From Candidatus Sumerlaeota bacterium (GTDB lineage: Bacteria; Sumerlaeota; T1SED10-198M): 8,623 bases of DNA. Each line of letters opens with the position of its first letter. Position 1 is the stretch's first letter. The notes under the pieces are model-generated. The model saw nothing but the letters and a program-made list of their open reading frames with translations, did not search any database and had not been told where the DNA came from. Of this stretch, positions 1 through 6,685 are shown piece by piece. A program made the translations under genes and the position numbers. The stretch lies in NCBI GenBank assembly GCA_003554345.1, contig PWGE01000210.1, forward strand, positions 1-8,623, in the 5' to 3' direction.

Positions 1-210
1 CAGACTCAGGAAGACAGGGTTGACCCTGGTGTAGGGCTCCATATTCACAAACGTTACGGAAACAAGTATGAAAAAGGAGAGCCCCTCATTACTATTTATT
101 ACAGAGATGAACAGACCTTGCTGGAGAGCGAAAGTCTCCTTCGAGAATCCTATCATATTACCACGGAACCACCGCCAGAAAAGCCTCTCATTTACGAGGT
201 GATTCAATAA
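1..210 (+). CDS. pdp: Pyrimidine-nucleoside (thymidine) phosphorylase, C-terminal end only
   Basis: Only the last 69 residues are in the window; the gene starts upstream. The visible part matches the C-terminal PYNP_C domain of pyrimidine-nucleoside phosphorylases: DPGVGLHIHKRYG is followed by a lysine-glycine-glutamate-proline turn (EKGEPLITIYY), then a helix of alternating acidic and leucine residues, and the tail ends PPPEKPLIYEVIQ, close to the usual PLIYE ending of Firmicute-type enzymes. The family cleaves thymidine, uridine or deoxyuridine with phosphate, giving the base and (deoxy)ribose-1-phosphate, in the cytoplasm. The catalytic and phosphate-binding domains lie outside the window, so specificity (pdp versus deoA) cannot be judged. 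The stop overlaps the next start as TAATG, which points to a shared transcript and translational coupling with the DUF4416 gene. Confidence 0.85.
   Translation, partial: QTQEDRVDPGVGLHIHKRYGNKYEKGEPLITIYYRDEQTLLESESLLRESYHITTEPPPEKPLIYEVIQ
196..202 (+). promoter_or_regulatory. Ribosome binding site of the DUF4416 gene
   Basis: GAGGTGA lies 7 bases before the ATG at 210, inside the last codons of the phosphorylase gene. It fixes the DUF4416 start at the TAATG overlap. Confidence 0.7.
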
Positions 211-734
211 TGGGAGAAATCACCACTCCTCTTCCTGTAAAATTCATCTGCCCCATTATTCACTCGTCAGTTTACAGTCATACAGAGATTGTCTCAGTCC
301 TGCAGGAAAATTTTGGGAGTATTGATTATATTTCTTCTTCCATGCCTTTTGATTTTACAGATTATTATTGCAAGGAAATGGGCGACAAACTGTACCGCTT
401 TTTCACTTCGTTCGAAGACCTGATTGCCCCAGACAAAATAGCCGACATAAAAATTGCCACCAATCAGCTTGAAGAGGAAATGAGCCATAAACAGACAGGG
501 GAACGAAGAGTCAACCTTGACCCCGGGTATCTTGAAACATCCAAGCTCGTCCTCGCTTCAACAAAAAATTACAGTCATAGAATTTACCTGCAAAAGGGTA
601 TTTATGCAGAAGTCACCCTCAGATATTACAACAAGGCTTTTCGTGATTTACCCTGGACCTTCCCTGATTACCGTACAGATGAGTATAAAGCAATTTTTCA
701 TCATATCAGGCAAATCTACAAGCAGCAACTCTAA
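210..734 (+). CDS. DUF4416 family protein
   Basis: A complete 174-residue protein of the DUF4416 family, whose biochemical role I do not know. Recognisable family blocks are PFDFTDYY (46-53) followed by KEMGD, RRVNLDPGYL (99-108), a TSKLVLAST stretch, HRIYLQKGIYAEVTL (123-137) and WTFPDYRTDEY (149-159). The length is normal for the family. It has no signal peptide or membrane segment, so it should be cytoplasmic. The start is the ATG that shares its A with the stop of the upstream phosphorylase gene, preceded by a good GAGGTGA ribosome site 7 bases away inside the upstream coding region. Coupling to a nucleoside phosphorylase is a contextual hint only. The many invariant charged and aromatic residues suggest an enzyme or nucleotide-binding protein, but that is inference. 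Confidence 0.88.
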   Translation: MGEITTPLPVKFICPIIHSSVYSHTEIVSVLQENFGSIDYISSSMPFDFTDYYCKEMGDKLYRFFTSFEDLIAPDKIADIKIATNQLEEEMSHKQTGERRVNLDPGYLETSKLVLASTKNYSHRIYLQKGIYAEVTLRYYNKAFRDLPWTFPDYRTDEYKAIFHHIRQIYKQQL

Positions 735-835
735 ATAATGCTTCGATTCTAAAGATGCACGCTTCTCTTTTTGAGCAAAGGAAAGCTTGGCAGTTGTAAA
801 GATAAAATTCCCATTCTTTCTTTAGACTAAAAACC

Positions 836-1208
836 TTACCTTTCACCAGCCAGCACTCTTTTTACCTCCTGGGCATTTTTTTCTGCTAAAGGGTTTTGGA
901 ATTAACCCTTTAAAGCCGTATCGGGTATAATGAGACATTACAGGGGACTGAGAATAGACACTGGTCACAATACTCTTTACATCAGAATCTATCTGGAGTA
1001 GTTTTTCCTGGGTTTCGGCACCTCCCATCTCATTTGCAATGGTAAGATCAAGGAAGACGAGATCAAAAGGTCTTTTTTTCTTGAGTGCCTTTTGATACCT
1101 CTGCAGAACTTCTTCTCCCGTTCTAACCACCTCCACAGAAAAACCTTCCTCTTCCAGCATTTCCTTTACAGAGAACTTCCCGTCACGTTTTACTCATCTC
1201 AAAAAACG
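836..1208 (-). pseudogene. Decayed response-regulator receiver (REC) domain
   Basis: The longest open stretch (843-1160) encodes a receiver domain with the phosphoacceptor Asp in FLDLT (residue 38 counted from the ATG at 1160), the MGG-E-T block, SDVKSIVTSVYSQSPVM and the conserved Lys in IPKPF (residue 89). This is the subtype usually found at the C-terminus of hybrid sensor kinases. Both ends are broken. The N-terminal strand with the acidic Mg-binding pair is gone from the frame. A GATGAG (Asp-Glu) remains at 1193-1198, followed by remnants readable as KNVREVLCKEMLEEEGF only if several single-base indels are corrected, and an in-frame TGA sits at 1194-1196. At the other end the frame is lost between about 866 and 887, next to a seven-T run (+ strand). 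The alternative frame continues naturally as AEKNAQEVKRVLAGER to a TAA at 836-838. No kinase part remains upstream, so this is best read as a relic. Confidence 0.8.
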
Positions 1209-1210
1209 TC

Positions 1211-2461
1211 TTATTCTTCAATTTCTTCCAGATAGTGAAATTTTACAGCATCAGCAGAAATGGTCTCTTCTTCCGATGCAGTATTAACAAGTCGGACAAA
1301 ATCACCAGTTCCTTCATCAAAGGGGAACTCTCCCAGCTCGACCCATTGTCCTCCATCTTCCTGTTGATTGAGGGATATTTCATGAGTATCATCCAGTGCA
1401 TGAACAGCATATAAGGCAGAATCAGTGCGATCCTCCCTGGCATCATACCATACAGACACCCGATAACGACCTTTTTCCTGCAGAGAAGGTATCCAGATAA
1501 CGCTCATTGAATCATCTCCGCCCTGTGCAGTTAGAGAACTTTTATTATACACATCACCTTCCTCAGTTACTGACCAATCCCCTACGACCACACAACCGTT
1601 ATCGGTATGATCCACAACATTTGCAGGCAATACAAGCCAGGCGGTTACCGTACCCCGTTCGTTATTATCAGAAGGACTATTGACGACCTCTCCATCTATC
1701 CAGGCAGTTGTGGAACCACCTCCATCATAGTTAATTCCATACTCACATCCCAGGTCCAACAGGAGCCGGGCTTGTTCACTAAAAGTCATTCCCACGCTTT
1801 GTTCCTGTCTTCCATCGACTGTTACCAGAGTGACCTCTTGATCAGTTTCATTCCAGCCAAGCATTGTACGAGGATGACGGGTTTCATCGTCCAAACCGGA
1901 AACAGCCTCCCCTTCTTTTACCAGAAGAGGATTACCCGCCAGTGCATGGAGTATACCATTCCAGTCGGGTTCAACAAATTCCTGATCTTCAGTTATATCA
2001 GAATAATGAAAATTTCTTTCATGCGTTATACCAAAAGTCGGTCGGGAAGAACCGCGCCGATTAGGGGAAACAGATGCACCATCAATTCTGCAGTATTCCA
2101 TAGATTTTCCATAATGATCTCTACTTTCACTTATCCCGAAAAAACTCCCATTAACGGCAGCAATAGCATCAGCACGGGAAGCAATGGTACTGGTACGAAA
2201 AAAGTATTCTTCTCTCTCCTGATAGGCTGGACGCAAAAGAACATTTTGATCAGAAAGATCAACACGGATAATATTAATTTCCCATCGCGGGTCTTCTGAA
2301 CTCGCTCTTTGCCATTGTATTGCCGGCCCGACCTTTTCAGCTTCTTCATAGATAATATCCGAAAAATGCTCTTCACCCCACACCAGCGGAGCCAAACATA
2401 TTATAACCCCTACCATAAGCCTGAAGAAATTCTTCCTCATTACCATACGAAAATATTTCAT
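1211..2461 (-). CDS. Secreted phosphodiester glycosidase (NAGPA-like) with golvesin-like C-terminal domain
   Basis: A 416-residue exported protein. Residues 1-29 form a signal peptide (basic MRKNFFR, hydrophobic core, likely cleavage near VWG-EE). Residues about 60-280 are a phosphodiester glycosidase domain (NAGPA family): AAVNGSFFG (101-109), HPRTMLGW (196-203), VTVDGRQ (213-219), and the signature YGINYDGGGSTTAW (241-254), followed by NSPSDNNERG. The family includes the enzyme that uncovers mannose-6-phosphate in animals; bacterial members act on envelope or exopolysaccharide phosphodiester-linked sugars. Residues about 293-408 form a golvesin/Xly-type beta-sandwich, with YRVSVWYDA, the YAVHALDD strand, LNQQEDGGQWVELGEF and the terminal ADAVKF. 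This domain is typical of extracellular proteins and probably binds carbohydrate. The start is fixed by AAAGGAGG 5 bases upstream. It appears monocistronic, because the next segment on its strand is the receiver relic. Substrate unknown. Confidence 0.88.
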   Translation of the reverse strand: MKYFRMVMRKNFFRLMVGVIICLAPLVWGEEHFSDIIYEEAEKVGPAIQWQRASSEDPRWEINIIRVDLSDQNVLLRPAYQEREEYFFRTSTIASRADAIAAVNGSFFGISESRDHYGKSMEYCRIDGASVSPNRRGSSRPTFGITHERNFHYSDITEDQEFVEPDWNGILHALAGNPLLVKEGEAVSGLDDETRHPRTMLGWNETDQEVTLVTVDGRQEQSVGMTFSEQARLLLDLGCEYGINYDGGGSTTAWIDGEVVNSPSDNNERGTVTAWLVLPANVVDHTDNGCVVVGDWSVTEEGDVYNKSSLTAQGGDDSMSVIWIPSLQEKGRYRVSVWYDAREDRTDSALYAVHALDDTHEISLNQQEDGGQWVELGEFPFDEGTGDFVRLVNTASEEETISADAVKFHYLEEIEE

Positions 2462-2466
2462 AAAAA

Positions 2467-2474
2467 CCTCCTTT
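2467..2474 (-). promoter_or_regulatory. Strong ribosome binding site of the phosphodiester glycosidase gene
   Basis: AAAGGAGG, a near-perfect Shine-Dalgarno sequence, lies 5 bases before the ATG at 2461 and decides that start over internal methionines at residues 6 and 8. Confidence 0.85.
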
Positions 2475-2716
2475 TAGAAAATAGAACCTTAAAATAAATT
2501 CAATCATGCCATATTAAAACTGCAAATATGAACTTTCATAAGAGCATTGCTTATACAACAATTCCTTCACTTTTACGCCTTCATTTGATTTACAAATAAA
2601 AATACACCGGAATCCGAAACCAAAAGTCTTTTTCATCTTATTTTTTCAGGATATGATATGGAATTATGGAAAAAGAGGAAGTAATATTTCCTTTAACAAA
2701 AAATACAGTAAAGAAG
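2475..2716. other. AT-rich intergenic region
   Basis: About 240 bases between the end of the NTPase gene and the ribosome site of the glycosidase gene, both read on the - strand. It should carry the glycosidase promoter, but I see no hexamer pair with good spacing; the TTGTTG/TATGAA pair on the - strand is weak. A short CGGAATCCG palindrome near 2609 is too small for a terminator. Part of this stretch is open on the + strand only as the start of a shadow frame. Confidence 0.5.
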
Positions 2717-3240
2717 CTAATTGCCCTTCAAAAGAGCTTCAAAATTAAAATCATTAAAGGGAACAAATACAAAGGACTCATCGCAGAATATTTGCTGAAA
2801 TTCAGAGAGGAGCTTTTCCCGGACAACCGTACAGGTAAAAATATCTGCCTCATAAAGAAAAGGAAGGTACTGAAAAAACCCCTTTTTCAACCTGAGTTCA
2901 ACCGGCCCTACTTCATCAATTATAAAAAGTTCCATACCCGGTATTGAAAAGAGAAAGTGCGCTGCTTTCTGGTAGGCTATTTCTGAAAAAAAAAACTGCC
3001 ATATTTTATATTATCGCTTTTAAAAGGGACTGTTCTCACCAGGGGGATAGGCGGGGAGTGTTTTCCTTTGTTGTAGAACAGGAGATCATAGCCTACTTTA
3101 GAGTGCTTTTCTGAGTAAACAGCCGGGCTCAGCCAGCCACCTGTGCTTTCGGAAAAACTTTGAACAACCTGCAAAAGTGAGGTTGTTTTCCCGGTATTTA
3201 TATCCTCATAGAGAATGAAATTCTCTTTAGGTGCATTCAT
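2717..3240 (-). pseudogene. THEP1-like P-loop NTPase, frame interrupted at a ten-A run
   Basis: Two overlapping halves make one NTPase of about 175 residues, the usual THEP1 size. The first half (ATG at 3240) has ILYEDINTGKTTSLL, a Walker A motif whose first glycine is Glu12 while G17-K18-T19 are kept, then GGWLSPAVYSEKHSKVGYDLL, the family's second block. It runs into a stop (TAG) just after a run of ten T in the coding sense (2986-2995 on + strand). One extra T, or two fewer, would let it continue as SEIAYQKAAHFLFSIPGMELF into the second half, which holds Walker B as FIIDEVGPVEL and a normal C-terminus. No other lesion is visible. The family hydrolyses NTPs or phosphorylates unknown substrates. 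It starts 4 bases after the stop of the upstream membrane protein gene, with no clear ribosome site of its own, suggesting translational coupling. Sequencing error, slippage-dependent expression and true inactivation remain possible. Confidence 0.8.
2986..2995. repeat. Mononucleotide run A(10)
   Basis: Ten consecutive A (ten T in the coding sense) inside the NTPase gene, exactly where its reading frame changes. Runs of this length are prone to replication and polymerase slippage and to sequencing miscounts. Confidence 0.95.
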
Positions 3241-3244
3241 ATAA

Positions 3245-3859
3245 TTACACAAAAACGTACTGGAAAATAAACTTGCCGACAAATGCCAGAAAAAGCAAAA
3301 GAGAAGACCAACGCCAGCTCATTTCCTTCCAGGGCATAAGGACCCACTTTCTGGTCATAGAATCGAACATAAAAACAGCAAGCATCATAAGAGGCACATT
3401 CAGAAAGAATGCCATATGGATATGCTGAAGTTCGTGGAGAGGTTCAAGCAAGACAGCTGCCAGAATATGACTTATTCCCAGAGACAGCCACCCCGTCACA
3501 AGCAAACCGCTTAAAAACTTAACCCCCTTCTTTTCAGGTAAATGAAAAATAGAGGTCACTACTGCAAACGCCAATCCCTGTGAAAGGATTGCCATAGCAG
3601 GTTTAAGAACAGCTCCTGGATTGCCGGGAAATATATAGAGGTCGACAAGTTTAATCGCGGCAGCAATGGAAGATATGACAAAAATACCGGAAATAGAAAC
3701 CCCTTTACGCATTGCTCTTAAAAGAAGAATAAAGGCTATAGAACCCATAATTTGTCCGGTATAAGGGAATAACAGATAGTGCAGGATACCACCCAAAGAG
3801 GCTTCCCAAAAACCCCATAATACCCCAAAAAATATAACTGTTTTCATGGATTTTTGCAT
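3245..3859 (-). CDS. Multi-spanning membrane protein of unknown function
   Basis: A 204-residue integral membrane protein with about six hydrophobic segments. The first is TVIFFGVLWGFWEASLGGILHYL-like, with charged and aromatic residues (W, E, H) inside or beside the membrane. Later features are a conserved-looking IKLVDLYIFPGNPG loop and ISHILAAVLLEPLHELQHIHM, rich in His and Glu. I do not recognise a named family. The size and segment count resemble small substrate-binding membrane components such as ECF S-components, but no diagnostic motif is present. The start is taken at the ATG at 3859 because GGGAGGT lies 8 bases before it; a longer frame from 3907 lacks such a site. The NTPase gene follows after 4 bases, so the two probably work together, for example a membrane partner with a soluble NTP-using subunit. 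That is inference. Confidence 0.75.
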   Translation of the reverse strand: MQKSMKTVIFFGVLWGFWEASLGGILHYLLFPYTGQIMGSIAFILLLRAMRKGVSISGIFVISSIAAAIKLVDLYIFPGNPGAVLKPAMAILSQGLAFAVVTSIFHLPEKKGVKFLSGLLVTGWLSLGISHILAAVLLEPLHELQHIHMAFFLNVPLMMLAVFMFDSMTRKWVLMPWKEMSWRWSSLLLFLAFVGKFIFQYVFV

Positions 3860-3867
3860 CTCAATGT

Positions 3868-3874
3868 ACCTCCC
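3868..3874 (-). promoter_or_regulatory. Ribosome binding site deciding the membrane protein start
   Basis: GGGAGGT, 8 bases before the ATG at 3859. It favours this start (protein beginning MQKSMKTV) over the longer frame beginning at 3907, which would add a hydrophilic extension. Confidence 0.7.
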
Positions 3875-3912
3875 ACATATTCCTCTCGTCTCCTGTGTTT
3901 TTACCACGAACT

Positions 3913-3918
3913 ATTATA
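3913..3918 (-). promoter_or_regulatory. Possible -10 element upstream of the membrane protein/NTPase pair
   Basis: A perfect TATAAT on the - strand in the 92 bases between the kinase stop and the chosen start. No -35 hexamer with 16-18 base spacing is evident (TTGAGT would be 20 bases away), so this is weak. The pair may instead be read through from the kinase operon. Confidence 0.3.
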
Positions 3919-3951
3919 CTATATTATCAAACAATACCACTCAACGATCTT

Positions 3952-4857
3952 TCATTCAACTGTCAGATAGGAGCAAAACTCTTTATAACGCATTTCAAGT
4001 TCTTTTAACCCGATAGTCTGCAGAGAGTGTATAGAAAAATCTTCAATAGCAAAAGAGGCAGTCACTGTTCCCCACACCATTGCCCTTTTCATAGTACTAA
4101 AATCCACCTTATTCTGCGAGGATAAATATCCTATAAGTGCACCGGCAAATGAATCACCAGCGCCGGTAGGATCTACCACTGAATCTATGGGATAAGCGGG
4201 AAGTAGAAATATTTTTCCTTTCCGGTTCATCAGGAAAGCTCCATGTTCACCTTTTTTGAGGATTACCCAGGAGGGACCCAGATCCAATATCCGGAGAGCA
4301 GCTTTCTTTAAGTTCAGCGCACCAAACAACATCCGGGCTTCTTCATCATTAATTATCACTGCATCCACCTTACTGAAAACTTCCAGCACTTTATCTCTCT
4401 GAGTATCTATCCAGAGCGGCATGGTATCGACCATGGAAAAACCCGGATTATTCACCTTTTCCAAAACCTGCAACTGAAGTTCAGGACTGATATTGGCCAG
4501 AAATACGTAGGAAAGTTCCCTGTAGGAAGGAGGAACTTCAGGTTGAAATCCCTCGAATACATTCAATTTTGTGCAATGAGTGATTCTTTTTGAAAAGTTA
4601 TCCTGATAACATGCTTCCCAATAAAAAGTCTCTCCAGGAAGTATTTGCATTCCCTGCAAATCAAATCCTTTTTGCTGAAAAAAGGGGAGATAAGAATCCC
4701 TGAAATCTTCACCCACCACGGTAAGAAGATGGGGTTTACCAAAAAAGTGCATGGCATAGGCAGCATAGGAAGCCGATCCCCCAAGCACTCCACGCACATG
4801 ATCTGAAGGAGTGGTAATACTATCCAGAGCCACCGATCCTAAGAGTAATACTGACAT
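3952..4857 (-). CDS. PfkB-family (ribokinase-like) carbohydrate or nucleoside kinase
   Basis: A complete 301-residue cytoplasmic kinase that transfers phosphate from ATP to a sugar, sugar phosphate or nucleoside. The N-terminal substrate-binding region carries GGSASYAAYAMHFFG (26-40). The middle has the INDEEARMLFG block (169-179) and VILKKGEHGAFL (198-209). The ATP site and catalytic base are in DPTGAGDSFAGALIGYL (229-245), with Asp235 as the expected catalytic base and the GAGD anion hole intact. The start ATG shares its A with the stop of the transketolase C-half (TAATG), so the two are translationally coupled. In this operon a pentose, ribulose or nucleoside substrate feeding the non-oxidative pentose phosphate pathway is plausible. 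Sequence alone does not separate ribokinase, fructokinase and adenosine-kinase-like activities, so no symbol is given. Confidence 0.9.
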   Translation of the reverse strand: MSVLLLGSVALDSITTPSDHVRGVLGGSASYAAYAMHFFGKPHLLTVVGEDFRDSYLPFFQQKGFDLQGMQILPGETFYWEACYQDNFSKRITHCTKLNVFEGFQPEVPPSYRELSYVFLANISPELQLQVLEKVNNPGFSMVDTMPLWIDTQRDKVLEVFSKVDAVIINDEEARMLFGALNLKKAALRILDLGPSWVILKKGEHGAFLMNRKGKIFLLPAYPIDSVVDPTGAGDSFAGALIGYLSSQNKVDFSTMKRAMVWGTVTASFAIEDFSIHSLQTIGLKELEMRYKEFCSYLTVE

Positions 4858-5801
4858 TACTTCGTAACACCCTGCATGAATTCTTTCAAAGTGACAGCAA
4901 TACCGGCATCATCCAAACGATACTTTTCATAAAGAGAATCAGGAGATCCGGACTCTCCAAAAACATCGTACAATCCATGACGTCTAAATGCGCAGTGTAT
5001 ACCGTTCTCAATAAGGACTTCACCAACTGCTGTTCCCAATCCGCCAATGATATTATGATCTTCTACTGTAAAGACCTTTCCACATTGACGAGCGTAATTG
5101 ATTATAGTCTCCTCATCAATAGGTTTAATGGATGCCATATTGATAACGGCAGCGGAAACACCATCCTTTTCCAATGCTCGAGCTGCCTGCAGGGCAGGCA
5201 TCACCACTCCACCGGAAGCAATAACAGCAACGTCGTCGCCTTCTCGCAAAATTTGTCCTTTACCCGGCTTAAAACGATAATTTGCCGGTGATACGTCTTC
5301 TACTCCCTGCCTGGTAAGGCGTAAATAAGCAGGACCATCTTTATACTGACTTACAAACTCTACCACCTGGTGGGTTTCCATTTCATCTGCCGGCTGAAAA
5401 ACCATCATATTCGGCAAGCCACGCATGAGATTGATGTCTTCCAACCCCATTTGACTATTACCATCTTCTCCTATGCCGATACCGGCATGGGTACCCACCA
5501 ACACCACCGGCGCCCGGGGATAAGCAACAGACATGCGAATCTGGTCATATCTCCCTGTCAAAAAACAGGCAAAACTACAACAAAATGGTTTATTACCGGC
5601 AAAAGCCAAACCTGCCGCCGTTGAAATCATATTGGCTTCCGCGATACCCATCTCAAAAAATCGCTCAGGAAATTTTTTGGCAAAGAGTTCACTTTTAGTA
5701 GATTTACTCAGATCGGCATCCAGCACGACAATATTCTTGTGAGATGCCCCCAGTTCCTCCAGCTTTTGACCAAAAGCCTTACGCGTTGCTATTTTTCCCA
5801 T
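4857..5801 (-). CDS. Transketolase, C-terminal subunit (pyrimidine-binding and C-terminal domains)
   Basis: A 314-residue protein equal to the second half of transketolase. The pyrimidine (PP-like) domain holds the essential glutamate in MGIAEANMIS (Glu55), which activates the aminopyrimidine of thiamine diphosphate, then FACFLTGRYDQIR (77-89) and GTHAGIGIGEDGNSQMGLED (103-122). The C-terminal transketolase domain runs from about residue 185, with TVEDHNIIGGLGTAVGE (245-261). It should pair with the N-half encoded just upstream to form the active sites at the subunit interface, moving two-carbon ketol units between sugar phosphates. The start is supported by GAGGAG a few bases upstream, and the stop of the N-half is 13 bases away. 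The order of motifs resembles DXS as well, but the split architecture and length fit split transketolases. Confidence 0.92.
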   Translation of the reverse strand: MGKIATRKAFGQKLEELGASHKNIVVLDADLSKSTKSELFAKKFPERFFEMGIAEANMISTAAGLAFAGNKPFCCSFACFLTGRYDQIRMSVAYPRAPVVLVGTHAGIGIGEDGNSQMGLEDINLMRGLPNMMVFQPADEMETHQVVEFVSQYKDGPAYLRLTRQGVEDVSPANYRFKPGKGQILREGDDVAVIASGGVVMPALQAARALEKDGVSAAVINMASIKPIDEETIINYARQCGKVFTVEDHNIIGGLGTAVGEVLIENGIHCAFRRHGLYDVFGESGSPDSLYEKYRLDDAGIAVTLKEFMQGVTK

Positions 5802-5814
5802 AGGTTCTCCTCAT

Positions 5815-6648
5815 TTATTGAAGTTCTTTAAGGGCTACTTGCAATTCTTCCTGTGAAGGAGCCACTCCATGCCATTTTACAAGGTCTTTTTCCATGAAAG
5901 ACACTCCTTTACCCTTAATGGTATGAGCAATAACCACCTGTGGTTTTTCTTTTTCTTCCAGACATTGGTGAAAGGTTTTTTCCATTTCCTCAAGATTGTG
6001 CCCATCAATTTCAAATGTCCGCCAGCCAAAGGCTTCCCATTTTTGCCGTAATGGCTCACTATCCATTACCTCATGCACCAGCCCATCAATCTGAGCCTTA
6101 TTATAATCTAAAACCACCGTCAAACCTGCCAGTTTATAATGTCCGGCAGACATGGCTGCCTCCCATATCTGTCCCTCATTACATTCACCATCTCCTACCA
6201 GACAATAGACATGTTGACCGGTTTTTTTCACCCGAGCTGAAAAAGCATACCCCTGCGCCACAGAGAGACCCTGTCCCAGAGATCCTGTGGATGCTTTTAA
6301 GAGAGGCATTAGTATCTTATCAGGATGTCCCTGCAAAGGAGAGCCCAGTTTACGCAGAGAGAGCAGTTCTTCACGCGGGATATAATCCATAGCAGCATAA
6401 GCTGCATACAAAGCCGGCACTCCGTGGCCTTTACTCAGCACAAAAACATCCTGTTTATCAGGATCGCTTTCTTGAGGTGAATGCCGCATAAACTTATAAT
6501 GCAACATCATAATAAGGTCAATTGCCGAAAGAGACCCCCCGGGATGACCCGAGCCGGCTTCTGCCAGCATCTTCACAATATCCCGCCGTGCTTTCTTACA
6601 CATCACCGCCAGGTCTTCATTCGACAGGTCTTTACGTGGATATTTCAT
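5815..6648 (-). CDS. Transketolase, N-terminal subunit (thiamine diphosphate-binding)
   Basis: A 277-residue protein equal to the first half of transketolase. It contains SGHPGGSLSAID (33-44), LSKGHGVPALYAA (71-83), KASTGSLGQGLSVAQG (118-133) and the thiamine diphosphate/Mg motif GDGECNEGQIWEAAMSA (152-168) ending at Asn183 in LDYNKAQIDG. HTIKGKGV (242-249) and KWHG (258-261) close the active-site edge. It needs the C-half encoded immediately downstream. Together they interconvert xylulose-5-phosphate, ribose-5-phosphate, erythrose-4-phosphate and their partners in the non-oxidative pentose phosphate pathway. It is the first gene of a three-gene run (N-half, C-half, PfkB kinase). A GGGAG site precedes the ATG by 7 bases, and a promoter lies in the 88-base gap upstream. 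Confidence 0.93.
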   Translation of the reverse strand: MKYPRKDLSNEDLAVMCKKARRDIVKMLAEAGSGHPGGSLSAIDLIMMLHYKFMRHSPQESDPDKQDVFVLSKGHGVPALYAAYAAMDYIPREELLSLRKLGSPLQGHPDKILMPLLKASTGSLGQGLSVAQGYAFSARVKKTGQHVYCLVGDGECNEGQIWEAAMSAGHYKLAGLTVVLDYNKAQIDGLVHEVMDSEPLRQKWEAFGWRTFEIDGHNLEEMEKTFHQCLEEKEKPQVVIAHTIKGKGVSFMEKDLVKWHGVAPSQEELQVALKELQ

Positions 6649-6685
6649 AGGAAAACTCCCGCCTGCACAGAATTATATTTTTGCA

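Noticed and set aside
761-785. Imperfect hairpin after the DUF4416 gene
   Set aside because: It has two mismatches in a ten-pair stem and no T-run after it; a Rho-independent terminator is not supported.
1185-1209. Inverted repeat ACGTTTT/AAAACGT just after the glycosidase stop
   Set aside because: The stem is only 7 AT-rich pairs with no following T-run on either strand, and it falls inside the receiver relic, so it is not a convincing terminator.
1607-2299. Long open frame of 230 codons on the + strand
   Set aside because: It is fully antisense to the phosphodiester glycosidase, and its translation is low-complexity without any family motif.
2666-2947. Open frame of 93 codons on the + strand, lysine-rich
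   Set aside because: It lies opposite the NTPase second half, which shows clear Walker B homology on the - strand, and it has no recognisable family or ribosome site.
3860-3907. Longer start for the membrane protein at 3907
   Set aside because: There is no good ribosome site before it, and a GGGAGGT sits inside the extension at proper distance from the ATG at 3859.
5940-6392. Open frame of 150 codons on the + strand
   Set aside because: It is antisense to the well-conserved transketolase N-half and has no homology.
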